Counted from the first letter of the stretch, positions 48,778 to 59,619 are shown. The stretch is 64,000 bases of DNA from DAISJI01 sp964559835 (GCA_964559835.1 CAZLJE010000004.1:62001-126000), one strand, 5' to 3'. Notes: a model not told the origin generated them from the letters alone. Made by a program: numbers and translations.

Positions 48778-49350
48778 CTACCGGCCAAACTTCGCTGCTC
48801 TTCCGCGCTGGCCTTTCCATGCACCTTTTATGAGGAGCGGCACGATTCGCCAAGCGATCGCGCCATCGAGCGGCGGCGCGGAAATCAGGTTGAAAACCGC
48901 AACACCAATGCTGAAGAAGCCCCAAATTGCCAGGGCGGCATTCACAGGCTCATAGCGTGTATAGCCGAATACGCTCACGAAGCTCACAATCGGGACCGCA
49001 ACAATGGCTTGCGCTATCACCCCAGCCCACGCGATCACGCATTCGTCCATTGCTGACCAAGGCTGCTGGAATCGGGTCAGTCCCAGAATCGGGTAAAGCT
49101 GAATGGAATCGACGTGACAACCCTTCCGCCTGGCAGCAAAGAGGTGGCCGGACTCGTGCAGCAGAATCACGCCCAGCCATGACGAGAGCCCAACTAAGTT
49201 CATTAACGGATATTTCACCGCGCCTGCCAAGATCAGCGCAGCGATGCCCAGAACCGACCAATGCAACTCCACCGGAGCACCATGGATTCGACAAATTTCT
49301 GTGAATTTGCCGATGCGAAAGACTCGCGGAAACGTGATTGTCGGCTGCAT
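48778..49350 (-). CDS. Site-2-protease-family (M50) intramembrane metalloprotease
   Basis: A 190-residue polytopic protein. HESGHLFAAR supplies the HExxH zinc motif in a hydrophobic helix, and NLISAPPLDGAIAW supplies the third ligand (Asp) with the N-PPLDG signature. This is the short, cytoplasm-facing SpoIVFB/Rip-like S2P class without a PDZ domain. Substrates are unknown. It is encoded tail to tail, 5 bases from a free-standing FtsH ectodomain gene, which hints at a functional link. Confidence 0.9.
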   Translation of the reverse strand: MQPTITFPRVFRIGKFTEICRIHGAPVELHWSVLGIAALILAGAVKYPLMNLVGLSSWLGVILLHESGHLFAARRKGCHVDSIQLYPILGLTRFQQPWSAMDECVIAWAGVIAQAIVAVPIVSFVSVFGYTRYEPVNAALAIWGFFSIGVAVFNLISAPPLDGAIAWRIVPLLIKGAWKGQRGRAAKFGR

Positions 49351-49387
49351 ATTCGGAAACGGCTCGTATGTTACCCCAGGTTCCTGA

Positions 49388-49591
49388 TCAGCGACCGCTA
49401 GAAGTTGCGGTCGGCATTCCTGGGGAGCTCCGCCGTTCCAGCGCCGGTTCGACCATCATCCTGACCTTCTCCGTCAGCCTCACGAATTCGAGTTCAGCGA
49501 CTTCGAGTTCTTCCAGCAGCGCTCGCACCCGGTCCGCCGAGCGGCGGTGGGCTTCTTTCAGGGTTTGAATGTCACTTTGTTCGACCTGCAT
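49388..49591 (-). CDS. Hypothetical small coiled-coil protein
   Basis: About 67 residues from ATG 49591 (MQVEQSDIQTLKEAHRRSADRVRALLEELEVAELEFVRLTEKVRMMV). The sequence is a strongly heptad-like charged helix. The frame is open upstream to 49777, but that part lacks conserved character. No family is recognised. It is a plausible regulator or structural peptide, but a chance frame cannot be excluded. Confidence 0.4.
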   Translation of the reverse strand: MQVEQSDIQTLKEAHRRSADRVRALLEELEVAELEFVRLTEKVRMMVEPALERRSSPGMPTATSSGR

Positions 49592-49791
49592 TACGCGGAC
49601 TCCTTGGCCATCCAATTTCGCGGGCCCGGAGGCTGGTGGTACCGCGCCCAAATCTGTTAACCCGATTGTCGGGTCCGAGTCGCTTTCTGTCAGCTTACGA
49701 AAGTGCCACTCACGCCGATACGGAATACGGAATACGCTCTTCGATTCCCTCAGGTAAACTGAAGTATTAGGCACCACTCCCTGAGCGCCCC

Positions 49792-51501
<1,710 letters not shown>

Positions 51502-51535
51502 CCGCGTTCGTTCGTGTAGAGTTTTGTTAACGCGA

Positions 51536-51563
51536 TTGACGCTTATCCCCAAAGTGCTATAGT
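51536..51563 (+). promoter_or_regulatory. Sigma-70-type promoter of the GGDEF/HD-GYP gene
   Basis: TTGACG (51536-51541), a 16-base spacer and TATAGT (51558-51563). The predicted start is near 51570, about 124 bases before the ATG. Confidence 0.65.
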
Positions 51564-51693
51564 TTGCCGATACTTGCGCGTGTTTAAACGCATTCTCCCC
51601 CAGCCTTGGGTCGCGGAAGTGCGTCTCTAGCAAAGACTTAGGACGTTCGACCGCGCATTTCCGTGAGCAGCGGAGCGAGATCTAGCAGGCAGC

Positions 51694-54600
51694 ATGCAAA
51701 GTGTTCTCATCGGCGCCGTCGTCGTTCCCGGCTTCTTTGCCCTGCTGCTGTTCTGCGTCTTCACCTATCTCTACCGCCAGATGCCCCAACCTTACTTCCG
51801 TGCCTGGCAACTGGGATGGGCGGCGTACTGCGTCGAGTACACGCTGCTGGCGTGGTTCTACTACGGATCCGGCGGCGCCGGCGCATGGCTGGGATCGAAG
51901 CTGTTTTTCTGTGCAGTCGCCATGTGCCTGGTGATCTCGACCCGGCTGGTGGAGCGCGCGGAGTTCCGCCTGCGCTGGCCCGACATCGCTGTGGCTTCCG
52001 CGCTGCTGTTGGTCGTCGCGCAATCGTTCTGGATGCACATGCGCGGCGGCGTCTTTCAGCTCGAATCCCGTCCTCTTGTCGAGGTGGAGACAGCGATCGC
52101 CGTCGTGGTGCTGTTCTGCTCGTGGCGATTCTTCGAGCAGGCGCGCAATGATTCCTTCGGCCTGAGACTGTTGGCGGCGACGCTGCTCGCCTGGGTGCCG
52201 TTGCTGGCGTCGCGCCAGTTCCACGACTTCTTCGACCGTTACCTCGGCAGCAGCGGACACTTCATGGGCCCATTGCCGCAGATGTTGGTGGGGCTGTCGA
52301 TGATCGTGGTGCTTTACGAAAAGGAACGGCGCGTGATCCAGGAGAACGCGCTGGCCTTTTCCAGCCTCGACGTGGGCAGCGGCGCGGTGCTCGCGCCGGA
52401 ACAGCTTGCGCCTTCGATGCGCAAGGTGCTGGAACGCATCATGACCGTTCTGCGCGTGCAGCAAGGCGTCTTGTGCGTGGCCGAGCGCTGGCGCCCGGTG
52501 CTGCCTTCGGTGGGCTCAGGATTTCCGGACGAGTTGCCCAAGCTGCTGGAGGCGGATGGGACCGGCGAATACCTGAGCGAGTTGGCGTACCGTCACGGCG
52601 GCCTGACCACGCTGCGCGGATTGCCGTCGATCTCCGAACCTCTGCCCGCCGGTCCGCCGGGCCGTTTCGAGCGCTGCCGGGAATTGCTGCGGCAGTACGG
52701 CGTCGACTCGCTGACCGTACTCAGCCTGCAGACGCGGGATCACAATTTCGGTGTGGTGCTGTTGCCGCATGAGCGCAACGGATTGCTCGGGACATCCCAA
52801 GTGCGCACGCTCCTGAGCATATCCATGCAAGTCGGCATGACGTTGGAAAACTATGTCGTCATGCACGACGCGCAGCGGCGCACGCGCGAGTACGAATTGC
52901 TGACGCAGATGGGCCAGGTGGTCAGCTCGCGGCTCGACCCCGACGAGGTGCTGCGATCCATCCACAAGGAACTCGGCCTGTTGTTCGATACCGAGACGTT
53001 TTACGTCGCCTTCATTGAAGACGACGAAGTGCGCTTCGACTTCGAATGCGTGAACAGCCGCACCCGGCCCAAGCGAACACGCAAAGCCGCGAACGGCCTG
53101 ACGGAGTGGGTCATCCGCACCGGGCAGCCGCTGCTGATCCGTTCCGACATGGAGAAAACACGGGCAAAGCTGGGGATCACGTTCGTGCCCGAGCGTCCGG
53201 CCAAGAGCTACTGCGCCGTTCCGATCTGCAGCAGCAACCGTCCGGTCGGGATGATGGCGGCGATGAATTTCGACCGCGAATTCGTCTACGAGCAGCGTGA
53301 TCTCGAACTGCTGCAGACCGCCGCCGGGCAGGTCGCGGTCGCCATGGAGAACGCGCGTTTGTTCGCCGACCAGCAGCGGCGGTCGCGCTATCTTGCATTC
53401 CTGAACAACGTTTCGAAGGCCGCCATCTCCAGCCAGGATTCCGAGCAATTGCTGGCGGAGATCGTCGCCGAGATCCAGCACAACTTCGATTTCAACCACA
53501 TCGGCATCGGCGTGCTCGACTACGTGAGCAAAGAGATCGAGATCAAGGCCGAAGCGGGTGCGACGGCGCAGGCAACGGGCAAGCGCGTGCCGCTGGGCGT
53601 GGGAGCCATCGGACGCTGCGCGCGCGCGAACGAGATGGTGTTGGTGCAGAACGGCGTCGACTCCTACCTGCAAAGCGTGTTGCCGGATGCACGCTCGGTG
53701 CTGTGCCTGCCCATCGCGTACTCCGACAGCCTGCTCGGCGTGCTGAACGTGGAAAGCCGCCGCGAGCGCGCCTTCCCCGAACAGGAAGTGCTGATCCTGC
53801 GCACCTTGGCCGGATTACTGGCGACGGCGCTGCATAACGCGTTCGTCTTCCAGAAACTCCAGCAGCAGTCGATCACCGATGGCCTGACGGGCATCAAGAC
53901 GCGCCGTTTCTTCCTGGAAGCCCTGCAATCGGAGTGGAAACGCGCTTCGCGTTCGGGACGCCCGTTCTCGGTCGTGCTCATCGATCTCGACAAGTTCAAG
54001 GACGTCAACGACGGCCTCGGTCACCTCGAGGGCGACCTGGTCCTGGCGCGCGTCGGGAGGTTACTGGAACAGAAATCGCGGCAGTCGAACGTCGTCGCGC
54101 GCTACGGCGGCGACGAGTTCGTCATCCTCATGCCGGAAACCGGCGTGGAGCAGGCGCAGATCATGGCGGAACGCCTGCGCCTGTGGATCGCAACCGACCC
54201 GATGCTCAGCGAACGCTCCATCACAGGCAGCTTCGGCGTTGCCAGCTTCCCTGTCCATGGTGCGACGGCGGAAGAAGTGATCCGCGTGGCCGACGCCGGT
54301 ATGTACGCCTCCAAGCACAGTGGCGGTAACTGTGTGTCGATCGCGGAAGAGTACGTTGGCGCGGAGACGGCCGTCGCGCAGCGGCAGCTGTTGACGGCGT
54401 ATGTCGAGGGTTTCCTGCAGCGCGAGCACACGGGCCCGGATTCGGTGCAGGAGATCGCGGCGACGCTGCGCAAGATGTGTGGCACGGGGACCGGACGCGA
54501 GACCATGAAAGACGCCCTGCTGGCGCTCAGCCGCGCCGCCGAGGGGCGCGAGGTCCATGCCTCGGGATTCGGCGACCGTTCGGCGCGCTACGTCGAAGCG

Positions 54601-55083
54601 GTCTGCCGCGAACTCGGCATGACCGGCGACGAACTCTCCGACACCGTCTATGCCGCGCGCATTCACGACGTGGGCAAGCTCATCATCCCTGAGCGGATCC
54701 TGTGCAAGCCGGGAGCGCTCAACGAGGACGAGTACTACATCGTGAAGATGCACCCGTCGACCGGAGCGGAGATCGTCTCCTGCATCCCCGACAGCGAAGT
54801 ACTGCACGACATAGTGAAGTACCATCACGAGCGCATCGACGGCACCGGATATCCTGACGGATTGCGAGGCGACGAAATCCCGCTAGGCGCGCGTGTTCTG
54901 GCAGTGACGGACGCGTATCTGACGATGGTCAGCGACCGGCCGTTCGCGCCGCGCCTGACTCACGAGGAAGCTGCCCGCGAACTGGAACGCTGTGCAGGCA
55001 GGCAATTCGATGTGCGGGTGGTGGAGGCGTTCCTGCGCCAACTCAAAGGCGATCTCGCCAGCGCCCGCAGCAGCGCCAATTAA
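51694..55083 (+). CDS. Membrane GAF-GGDEF-HD-GYP protein (c-di-GMP synthase/phosphodiesterase hybrid)
   Basis: A 1129-residue signalling protein. About seven transmembrane helices fill residues 1-210. Three GAF-like domains follow: about 245-395 (degenerate), 400-555 and 565-715. A GGDEF domain (about 725-890) has an intact GGDEF in YGGDEFVILMPE. A C-terminal HD-GYP domain has YAARIHDVGKLIIPERIL, KYHHERIDGTGYPDGLRGDEIPLGARVLAVTDAYL and QFDVRVVEAF. The first HD-GYP His position, usually GGHS, reads GDRS, so one metal ligand may be absent. The C-terminus overlaps the convergent ispF stop. A TTGACG-TATAGT promoter lies upstream. Confidence 0.93.
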   Translation: MQSVLIGAVVVPGFFALLLFCVFTYLYRQMPQPYFRAWQLGWAAYCVEYTLLAWFYYGSGGAGAWLGSKLFFCAVAMCLVISTRLVERAEFRLRWPDIAVASALLLVVAQSFWMHMRGGVFQLESRPLVEVETAIAVVVLFCSWRFFEQARNDSFGLRLLAATLLAWVPLLASRQFHDFFDRYLGSSGHFMGPLPQMLVGLSMIVVLYEKERRVIQENALAFSSLDVGSGAVLAPEQLAPSMRKVLERIMTVLRVQQGVLCVAERWRPVLPSVGSGFPDELPKLLEADGTGEYLSELAYRHGGLTTLRGLPSISEPLPAGPPGRFERCRELLRQYGVDSLTVLSLQTRDHNFGVVLLPHERNGLLGTSQVRTLLSISMQVGMTLENYVVMHDAQRRTREYELLTQMGQVVSSRLDPDEVLRSIHKELGLLFDTETFYVAFIEDDEVRFDFECVNSRTRPKRTRKAANGLTEWVIRTGQPLLIRSDMEKTRAKLGITFVPERPAKSYCAVPICSSNRPVGMMAAMNFDREFVYEQRDLELLQTAAGQVAVAMENARLFADQQRRSRYLAFLNNVSKAAISSQDSEQLLAEIVAEIQHNFDFNHIGIGVLDYVSKEIEIKAEAGATAQATGKRVPLGVGAIGRCARANEMVLVQNGVDSYLQSVLPDARSVLCLPIAYSDSLLGVLNVESRRERAFPEQEVLILRTLAGLLATALHNAFVFQKLQQQSITDGLTGIKTRRFFLEALQSEWKRASRSGRPFSVVLIDLDKFKDVNDGLGHLEGDLVLARVGRLLEQKSRQSNVVARYGGDEFVILMPETGVEQAQIMAERLRLWIATDPMLSERSITGSFGVASFPVHGATAEEVIRVADAGMYASKHSGGNCVSIAEEYVGAETAVAQRQLLTAYVEGFLQREHTGPDSVQEIAATLRKMCGTGTGRETMKDALLALSRAAEGREVHASGFGDRSARYVEAVCRELGMTGDELSDTVYAARIHDVGKLIIPERILCKPGALNEDEYYIVKMHPSTGAEIVSCIPDSEVLHDIVKYHHERIDGTGYPDGLRGDEIPLGARVLAVTDAYLTMVSDRPFAPRLTHEEAARELERCAGRQFDVRVVEAFLRQLKGDLASARSSAN

Positions 55084-55658
55084 TTACGCGATTTGTGGCG
55101 CACCGACGCCTGCTCGATCACCTGTTTCGCTACTTCATCCACAACCTTTTGCGGGACCTCTGCCGCGGCGCGCTTGTGGCGCTGGCCACTCTGCCGGCCC
55201 TTGTCGAGAAGCACGACGACGTGCGCGATGGCGGCGTTGTCGGTGCCCATACCTTCGGGCGTCTTGGCCTTGATGCCGACGTCGTGCGGCCGCACCTCGA
55301 GTATTTGCGCGACGCTCTCCTGGATGCGCGAGGCGAGCGGCACGATCTTAGGAGCGGCGAGAATGAGTGTGCAATCGACGTTGCCCACGAGATAACCGGC
55401 GTCTCGGACCTTACGAAGGGCTTCTTCCACGAACATGGTGGAATCCGCGCCTTTCCACTTCGGGTCTGACGGTGGAAAGAACGTGCCGATGTCGCCGGCT
55501 GCGATGGCGCCGAGCAAAGCGTCGGTGAGCGCGTGCAGCAGGACGTCGCCGTCGGAGTGTCCGGCGAGGCCCTTCGAATGCTCGATGGACACACCGCCGA
55601 TCTTCAGCGGAACACCTTCCCGAAATTCGTGCGAATCCCAGCCGTAACCAATTCTCAT
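55080..55658 (-). CDS. ispF: 2-C-methyl-D-erythritol 2,4-cyclodiphosphate synthase
   Basis: Fifth step of the MEP isoprenoid pathway. MRIGYGWDSHEF, GHSDGDVLLHALTDALLGAIAAGDIGTFFPPSD and GIKAKTPEGMGTDNA are diagnostic (metal ligands Asp and His at DSH and HSDGD). At 192 residues it is about 30 longer than usual. The basic C-terminal tail (GRQSGQRHKRAAAEVPQKVVDEVAKQVI) is extra and probably helical. It lies downstream of ispD on the same strand, but a repeat array of about 100 bases separates them. Confidence 0.95.
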   Translation of the reverse strand: MRIGYGWDSHEFREGVPLKIGGVSIEHSKGLAGHSDGDVLLHALTDALLGAIAAGDIGTFFPPSDPKWKGADSTMFVEEALRKVRDAGYLVGNVDCTLILAAPKIVPLASRIQESVAQILEVRPHDVGIKAKTPEGMGTDNAAIAHVVVLLDKGRQSGQRHKRAAAEVPQKVVDEVAKQVIEQASVRHKSRN

Positions 55659-55661
55659 AAA

Positions 55662-55768
55662 ACAGTAATAAGTAATGAGTAATCAGAAATGTTTAATAAG
55701 TAATAGCGCATTATGCTGCTCGCATTGCGCAGCGCCAAGGCTAAATCACTTATTACTTATTACTTCCT
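55662..55768. repeat. Mirrored short-word array (AGTAATAAGT words) between ispD and ispF
   Basis: AGTAATAAGTAATGAGTAAT and AATAAGTAATAGC on one side, CACTTATTACTTATTACTT on the other, with a CGCATTGCGCAGCG core. The ispD C-terminal residues GSNK and its stop are read from the array. Confidence 0.85.
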
Positions 55769-56469
55769 TTCGCGTAAAACTCTGCCAATTCCATGTCTCC
55801 CGGCGTGGTGATCTTAATATTTTTCGGCGAGCCCATCACCACGACGACGGCACCTCCACCGCGCTCGACGAGCGCCGCTTCGTCGGTGCCGGTGAAACCG
55901 TCGATGGCGGCATCGTTGAATGCTTTCCGGATCACGTCGTAACGGAAGCCCTGCGGCGTCTGCGCCATGACGATCTGCGCTCGCGGGATCGTGGTATGGA
56001 TGACCGCTCCTTCCGCCGTGCGTTCCACCTGCTTGATGGTGTCGACGGCAGGAACCGCGGCAATGGCAGCCCCGTATTTCTCGACGGCCTCAATGACGTT
56101 CGTGATGGTCTCCTGATCGACCAACGGACGCACCGCGTCGTGCACAAGGATGATGTCGTCGCCATTTGCCTGCACGGCATCGAGCGCGTTCGACACCGAC
56201 TGCTGGCGGTTCTCGCCGCCTTCCACCACGTGCACCGGCTTCGCGAGTTTGTCGGCTTGCATGCGTTCGAGGAATGGCTTCGCCTCCGCCTCGCGAAGAG
56301 CCAGATAGATCTCCGACACCTGTGGCGTGGCGGCGAACTTGCGCAAAGTGTGCAGCAGGATGGGAACGCCGCCGAGTTCGGTGTACTGCTTCGAAGTGTG
56401 CGGACGGCCGCCCGCGGGCGCCATCCGCGTCCCTAGCCCCGCTGCCGGAATGATGACAATCACATTCAT
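55753..56469 (-). CDS. ispD: 2-C-methyl-D-erythritol 4-phosphate cytidylyltransferase
   Basis: Third step of the MEP pathway, transferring CMP to methylerythritol phosphate. 238 residues: VIIPAAGLGTRM (CTP-binding loop), SKQYTELGGVPILLHTL, VEGGENRQQSVSNALDAV, ILVHDAVRPLVDQETI, AIAAVPAVDTIKQV and MAQTPQGFRYDVI. It belongs with ispF as an isoprenoid operon. The last four residues and the stop (GSNK-stop, from GGAAGTAATAAGTAA) come from a repeat array inserted at its 3' end. Start ATG 56469. Confidence 0.96.
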   Translation of the reverse strand: MNVIVIIPAAGLGTRMAPAGGRPHTSKQYTELGGVPILLHTLRKFAATPQVSEIYLALREAEAKPFLERMQADKLAKPVHVVEGGENRQQSVSNALDAVQANGDDIILVHDAVRPLVDQETITNVIEAVEKYGAAIAAVPAVDTIKQVERTAEGAVIHTTIPRAQIVMAQTPQGFRYDVIRKAFNDAAIDGFTGTDEAALVERGGGAVVVVMGSPKNIKITTPGDMELAEFYAKGSNK

Positions 56470-56499
56470 AAGGGGAGTGAAAGTATAAACGCTCAGAGC

Positions 56500-56601
56500 A
56501 GTTGAAAGTTGAAAGTTGTAAGTTGTAAGTTGCGCTGCAAAAAAGTTAAGGCCCGGGAGCGCCGGGCCTTAACTTACAACGCACAACTTACAACTTCCAA
56601 C
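56500..56601. repeat. Mirrored short-word array (AAGTTGTAAGTTG words) around a terminator
   Basis: GTTGAAAGTTGAAAGTTGTA and AGTTGTAAGTTG on the left; ACTTACAACGCACAACTTAC and AACTTCCAACTGG on the right. The array ends near the M13 peptidase stop. A perfect 12-bp hairpin is enclosed. Confidence 0.85.
56539..56573 (-). terminator. Rho-independent terminator of the M13 peptidase gene
   Basis: On the minus strand: GTTAAGGCCCGG - CGCTC - CCGGGCCTTAAC followed by TTTTTT. A perfect 12-bp stem inside the repeat array. Confidence 0.9.
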
Positions 56602-56607
56602 TGGTGT

Positions 56608-58713
56608 TTACCACACGCTGCAGGCGTTCGCGCGCACCATCGGATCGCCGGCCTTGCAGTTGAACGCCTTCTCAAATTCCGGCATGTTCGAGACCACGCC
56701 GTTGACGCGATATTGGCCCGGCGAGTGCGGGTCGGTCAACGCGCGCAGGCGCGCCTGGGCCGGGCTGACGTTCTGGCACCAGATCTGGCCGAAGGCGATG
56801 AAGAAGCGCTGCTCGGGCGTGAAACCGTCGATCGCTTTTTCCATCGTGCCCGCCTGCTTCATCTTTTCGTGCAGGGCCATGAGCGACAAGCGCACGCCGC
56901 CGTTGTCGGCGGTGTTCTCGCCTAGCGTGAGGCGGCCCTTGAGGTGGACATCGTCGACGGCGATGAACTGGTCATACTCGTTTGCGATGCAAGTCGTGCG
57001 CTTCTCGAACTCGGCCTTATCTTGCGCGGTCCACCAGTCGCGGAGATCGCCCTTGGCGTCGAACTTCGCGCCCTGGTCGTCGAAGCCGTGGGTGAGTTCG
57101 TGGCCGATGACCGCGCCGATGCCGCCGAAGTTCACCGCGTCGTCCATCTTGTTGTCATAGAACGGCGGCTGAAGAATGCCGGCGGGGAAGTTGATGTTGT
57201 TCTGGTTAGGACTGTAATAGGCATTGACGGTCGGCGGCGACATGCCCCATTCCTGCTTGTCCACCGGCTTGCCGATCTTATTGAGATTGCGGTTGATCTC
57301 GAACGCGGTGGCCCGGCGCAGGTTGCCGAGCAGGTCATTGGGCTTGATATCGACCGTCGAGTAGTCCTTCCACTTGTCGGGATATCCGATCTTGTTCTGC
57401 ACGCCGTCGAGCTTTACCTGGGCGGCTTTCTTGGTTTCGTCGCTCATCCAGTCCAGCTTTTTCAAGTCGGCGCTCATCGCTTTTTCGATGGCATCGACCA
57501 TGTTCAGCGTGCGTTGCTTGCCTTCCTTGCCGAAAGTCTCTTCTACGAACGGCTGCCCGAGGGCTTCGCCAAGACTGGCGTCCGTCAGGCGGACGCAGCG
57601 CTTCCAACGCACCTGCTGTTCCTGCTGACCGCCGAGGTACTTATCGCGGAAATTGAAGCTCTCGGTGACGAACGGCTCGGAAAGCCACGGGGCGGCGCCT
57701 TGCACGACGTGCCAGCGCAGGTAGGTCTTCCAGTCCGCGAGCGAGACGGAATCCAACAGCGGTCCGACCTGCTTGAAGAAGTCCGGATTGCCGACGTTGA
57801 TCTTGTCGAATGCCGGTGGCGCAAGCGTCGTCAGGAACGTCGCGAATTCGAAGTTAGGCGACATCTGGACGAACTCTTCGCGCGTCATCGGATGGTCGCG
57901 GTTCTCGGGCTTGCGCATGGCGATGCGGTCCATCTGCGCTTTCGCCAGCGACGTCTCGATATCCATGACCGCTTTGGCTTCGGCCTGCGCCTTGTCCGGC
58001 GAGTCGCCCAGCAGCTTGAACATGTTCTGCATGGATTCGGTGTACTTCTGGCGCGTCTCCTGCGACTTGGGATCGTCCTTCAGGTAGTAATCGCGGTCAG
58101 GCAGCGAAGTTCCGCCCTGGTCCGCGGAGGCGATCGTGTTCGAAGCATCGTGCAGGTCGGGAGAACCACCGAACCGGAACAGAACACCGGTGCCCTCGCG
58201 GTGCAGGCGGGCGATCTCGGTCATGAGGGTCTTGCGATCGGTGATCTTGGCAATTGCGTCGAGGTCAGGCTGGATCGGCTTCGCGCCGGCGGCGTTGACT
58301 TTGGCTTCGTCCATGCACGAGCCGTACATGTCGCCGATCTTCTGCATGACGGGCGTACGACCGGCGCCGCCCTTGGATGCGCGCTCGAGGATGTCGTGCA
58401 GGATGTCGCGGTTGCGCTCCTGCAATTCGTTAAAGCGTCCCCAGGTCGCCTGGTCGGGAGGAATCGGGTTCTTCGCTCTCCATCCGCCGCATGCGTACTG
58501 GTAGAAGTCTTGGCAGGGGTTGACGCTCTTGTCCATGGCGGTCTGGTCGAAGACGGGGATGACCGGCAGGTTGGAGGGCGCTTTCGGTTTCTCGGTGATC
58601 GTGGGATGGGCGGTGCTGCCGGATTTGGCGGGAGCTTTATTCGCCGGCGCAGCTTGCGCCAGGCATAAGGTGGTCAACAGCGAGACCGCAAGGAAGATGC
58701 GAACAGAGCGCAT
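56608..58713 (-). CDS. Exported M13-family metallopeptidase (neprilysin/PepO-like)
   Basis: Zinc endopeptidase of 701 residues from ATG 58713 (MRSVRIFLAVSLLTTLCLAQ, signal peptide); the frame extends to 58761. The catalytic region shows VIGHELTHGFDDQGAKFD (HExxH) and LTLGENTADNGGVRLS (ExxxD third ligand), with a NAYYSPNQNNINFPAGIL substrate-binding motif and the conserved C-terminal CSVW. It cleaves peptides outside the cytoplasm. The C-terminal W, required for activity in the family, is present. Downstream lie a terminator and repeat array. Confidence 0.94.
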   Translation of the reverse strand: MRSVRIFLAVSLLTTLCLAQAAPANKAPAKSGSTAHPTITEKPKAPSNLPVIPVFDQTAMDKSVNPCQDFYQYACGGWRAKNPIPPDQATWGRFNELQERNRDILHDILERASKGGAGRTPVMQKIGDMYGSCMDEAKVNAAGAKPIQPDLDAIAKITDRKTLMTEIARLHREGTGVLFRFGGSPDLHDASNTIASADQGGTSLPDRDYYLKDDPKSQETRQKYTESMQNMFKLLGDSPDKAQAEAKAVMDIETSLAKAQMDRIAMRKPENRDHPMTREEFVQMSPNFEFATFLTTLAPPAFDKINVGNPDFFKQVGPLLDSVSLADWKTYLRWHVVQGAAPWLSEPFVTESFNFRDKYLGGQQEQQVRWKRCVRLTDASLGEALGQPFVEETFGKEGKQRTLNMVDAIEKAMSADLKKLDWMSDETKKAAQVKLDGVQNKIGYPDKWKDYSTVDIKPNDLLGNLRRATAFEINRNLNKIGKPVDKQEWGMSPPTVNAYYSPNQNNINFPAGILQPPFYDNKMDDAVNFGGIGAVIGHELTHGFDDQGAKFDAKGDLRDWWTAQDKAEFEKRTTCIANEYDQFIAVDDVHLKGRLTLGENTADNGGVRLSLMALHEKMKQAGTMEKAIDGFTPEQRFFIAFGQIWCQNVSPAQARLRALTDPHSPGQYRVNGVVSNMPEFEKAFNCKAGDPMVRANACSVW

Positions 58714-58795
58714 AGTGACCTCGGAAGCATTTTGTGGAACCGAGAAGCATACTCGCAGCACTCATTGTTGGGCAATTCAGACTTTGCGGATCGGG

Positions 58796-59230
58796 TCAGA
58801 TCTGCGGTGCGTCGAACCCGCAGAGGAGAGCTGCATCGCGGAGGCGGTTGTCGAGGGTGAGGAATGTTTTATGTTCCGGAGAGTTGCCAGCCCACTTCAA
58901 AGCGGCAGCGAGTTGCAGCGCGTCCGCGGCGTGAACGTCGTATCGGTCGACGAGCGACATCGCGGATGACAACACATCCCGCGACGGGCTGATCACCCAC
59001 CATACTCCCGTCAATCCTTCGCTGTACGCCCGAGATGCCTTCCATGTCGCGGCAGTGATGCCGCCTATTCGCAATAGCCGCGCTATTGCACCAACGATTT
59101 CAACTGGCGTGGCCCACCATACCGTCATCGAGTACTTGCTGAGAAGTGCCTGCACGGGGGAGCTGAATGCTTGTGGCACACAGAGCGGAACGATGGCGCT
59201 CGAATCCCAGAACGCCTCAAGCCGAATCAT
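58796..59230 (-). CDS. VapC-type PIN-domain toxin
   Basis: A 144-residue PIN-domain RNase from ATG 59230 (MIRLEAFWDSSAIVPL); the frame extends to 59302. Acidic active-site residues appear at FWDSSA, TPVEIVGAIARL, DVHAADALQLAAAL and TLDNRLRDAA. It probably cleaves tRNA or rRNA. The ATG overlaps the stop of the antitoxin by 4 bases (ATGA). The order antitoxin-toxin and coupling are those of classic VapBC systems. Confidence 0.9.
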   Translation of the reverse strand: MIRLEAFWDSSAIVPLCVPQAFSSPVQALLSKYSMTVWWATPVEIVGAIARLLRIGGITAATWKASRAYSEGLTGVWWVISPSRDVLSSAMSLVDRYDVHAADALQLAAALKWAGNSPEHKTFLTLDNRLRDAALLCGFDAPQI

Positions 59231-59508
59231 CTCCCGTCCCTTTCCTCTCGTATGGCACGCAGCATGGCTTCTTTGGAGAGATCGCCTTTCGGCATCGGCC
59301 ATGAATCTGGGTGGGGCTTTGTCGGCGGGATGATTGCGCCGCTCGCTAGTAATCTCTGGATGTGAGCTGAATGGTCATCGGTCCGAATGGGTACGATTCG
59401 CGCAATCGGTTTGTCGCGGTCGCAGACGATGATCTCTTCTCCCGACCGCACATATCGCAAATGCGCGCTAAGGTTCGCCTTTAGATTTGCGACCTTTACC
59501 GTCTTCAT
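59227..59508 (-). CDS. Phd/YefM-type (VapB) antitoxin
   Basis: A 93-residue antitoxin from ATG 59508 (MKTVKVANLKANLSAHLRYVRSGEEIIVCDRDKPIARIVPIR), the Phd/YefM DNA-binding fold. The C-terminal half (SKEAMLRAIREERDGR and a Pro-rich PPTKPHPDSWP) should bind and block the PIN toxin. It probably represses its own operon through the N-terminal domain. MVAMKT suggests an alternative start at 59517. The mix of Phd antitoxin with PIN toxin is common. Confidence 0.9.
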   Translation of the reverse strand: MKTVKVANLKANLSAHLRYVRSGEEIIVCDRDKPIARIVPIRTDDHSAHIQRLLASGAIIPPTKPHPDSWPMPKGDLSKEAMLRAIREERDGR

Positions 59509-59619
59509 AGCTACCATATTCTACAACGTGACTATGATGGTCATGTTGTGATTCCGGGTTCGTCCGAAATTACAGCCGAACCGGTGTCGCGGACCCCTTC
59601 GCGATAGACTATGCCCCTG

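Noticed and set aside
51570..51693. c-di-GMP riboswitch in the leader of the GGDEF/HD-GYP gene
   Set aside because: The expected GEMM core and tetraloop receptor pattern could not be found in the 124-base leader.
56944..58668. 574-residue open frame antisense to the M13 peptidase gene
   Set aside because: Shadow frame; the M13 motifs on the other strand are intact.
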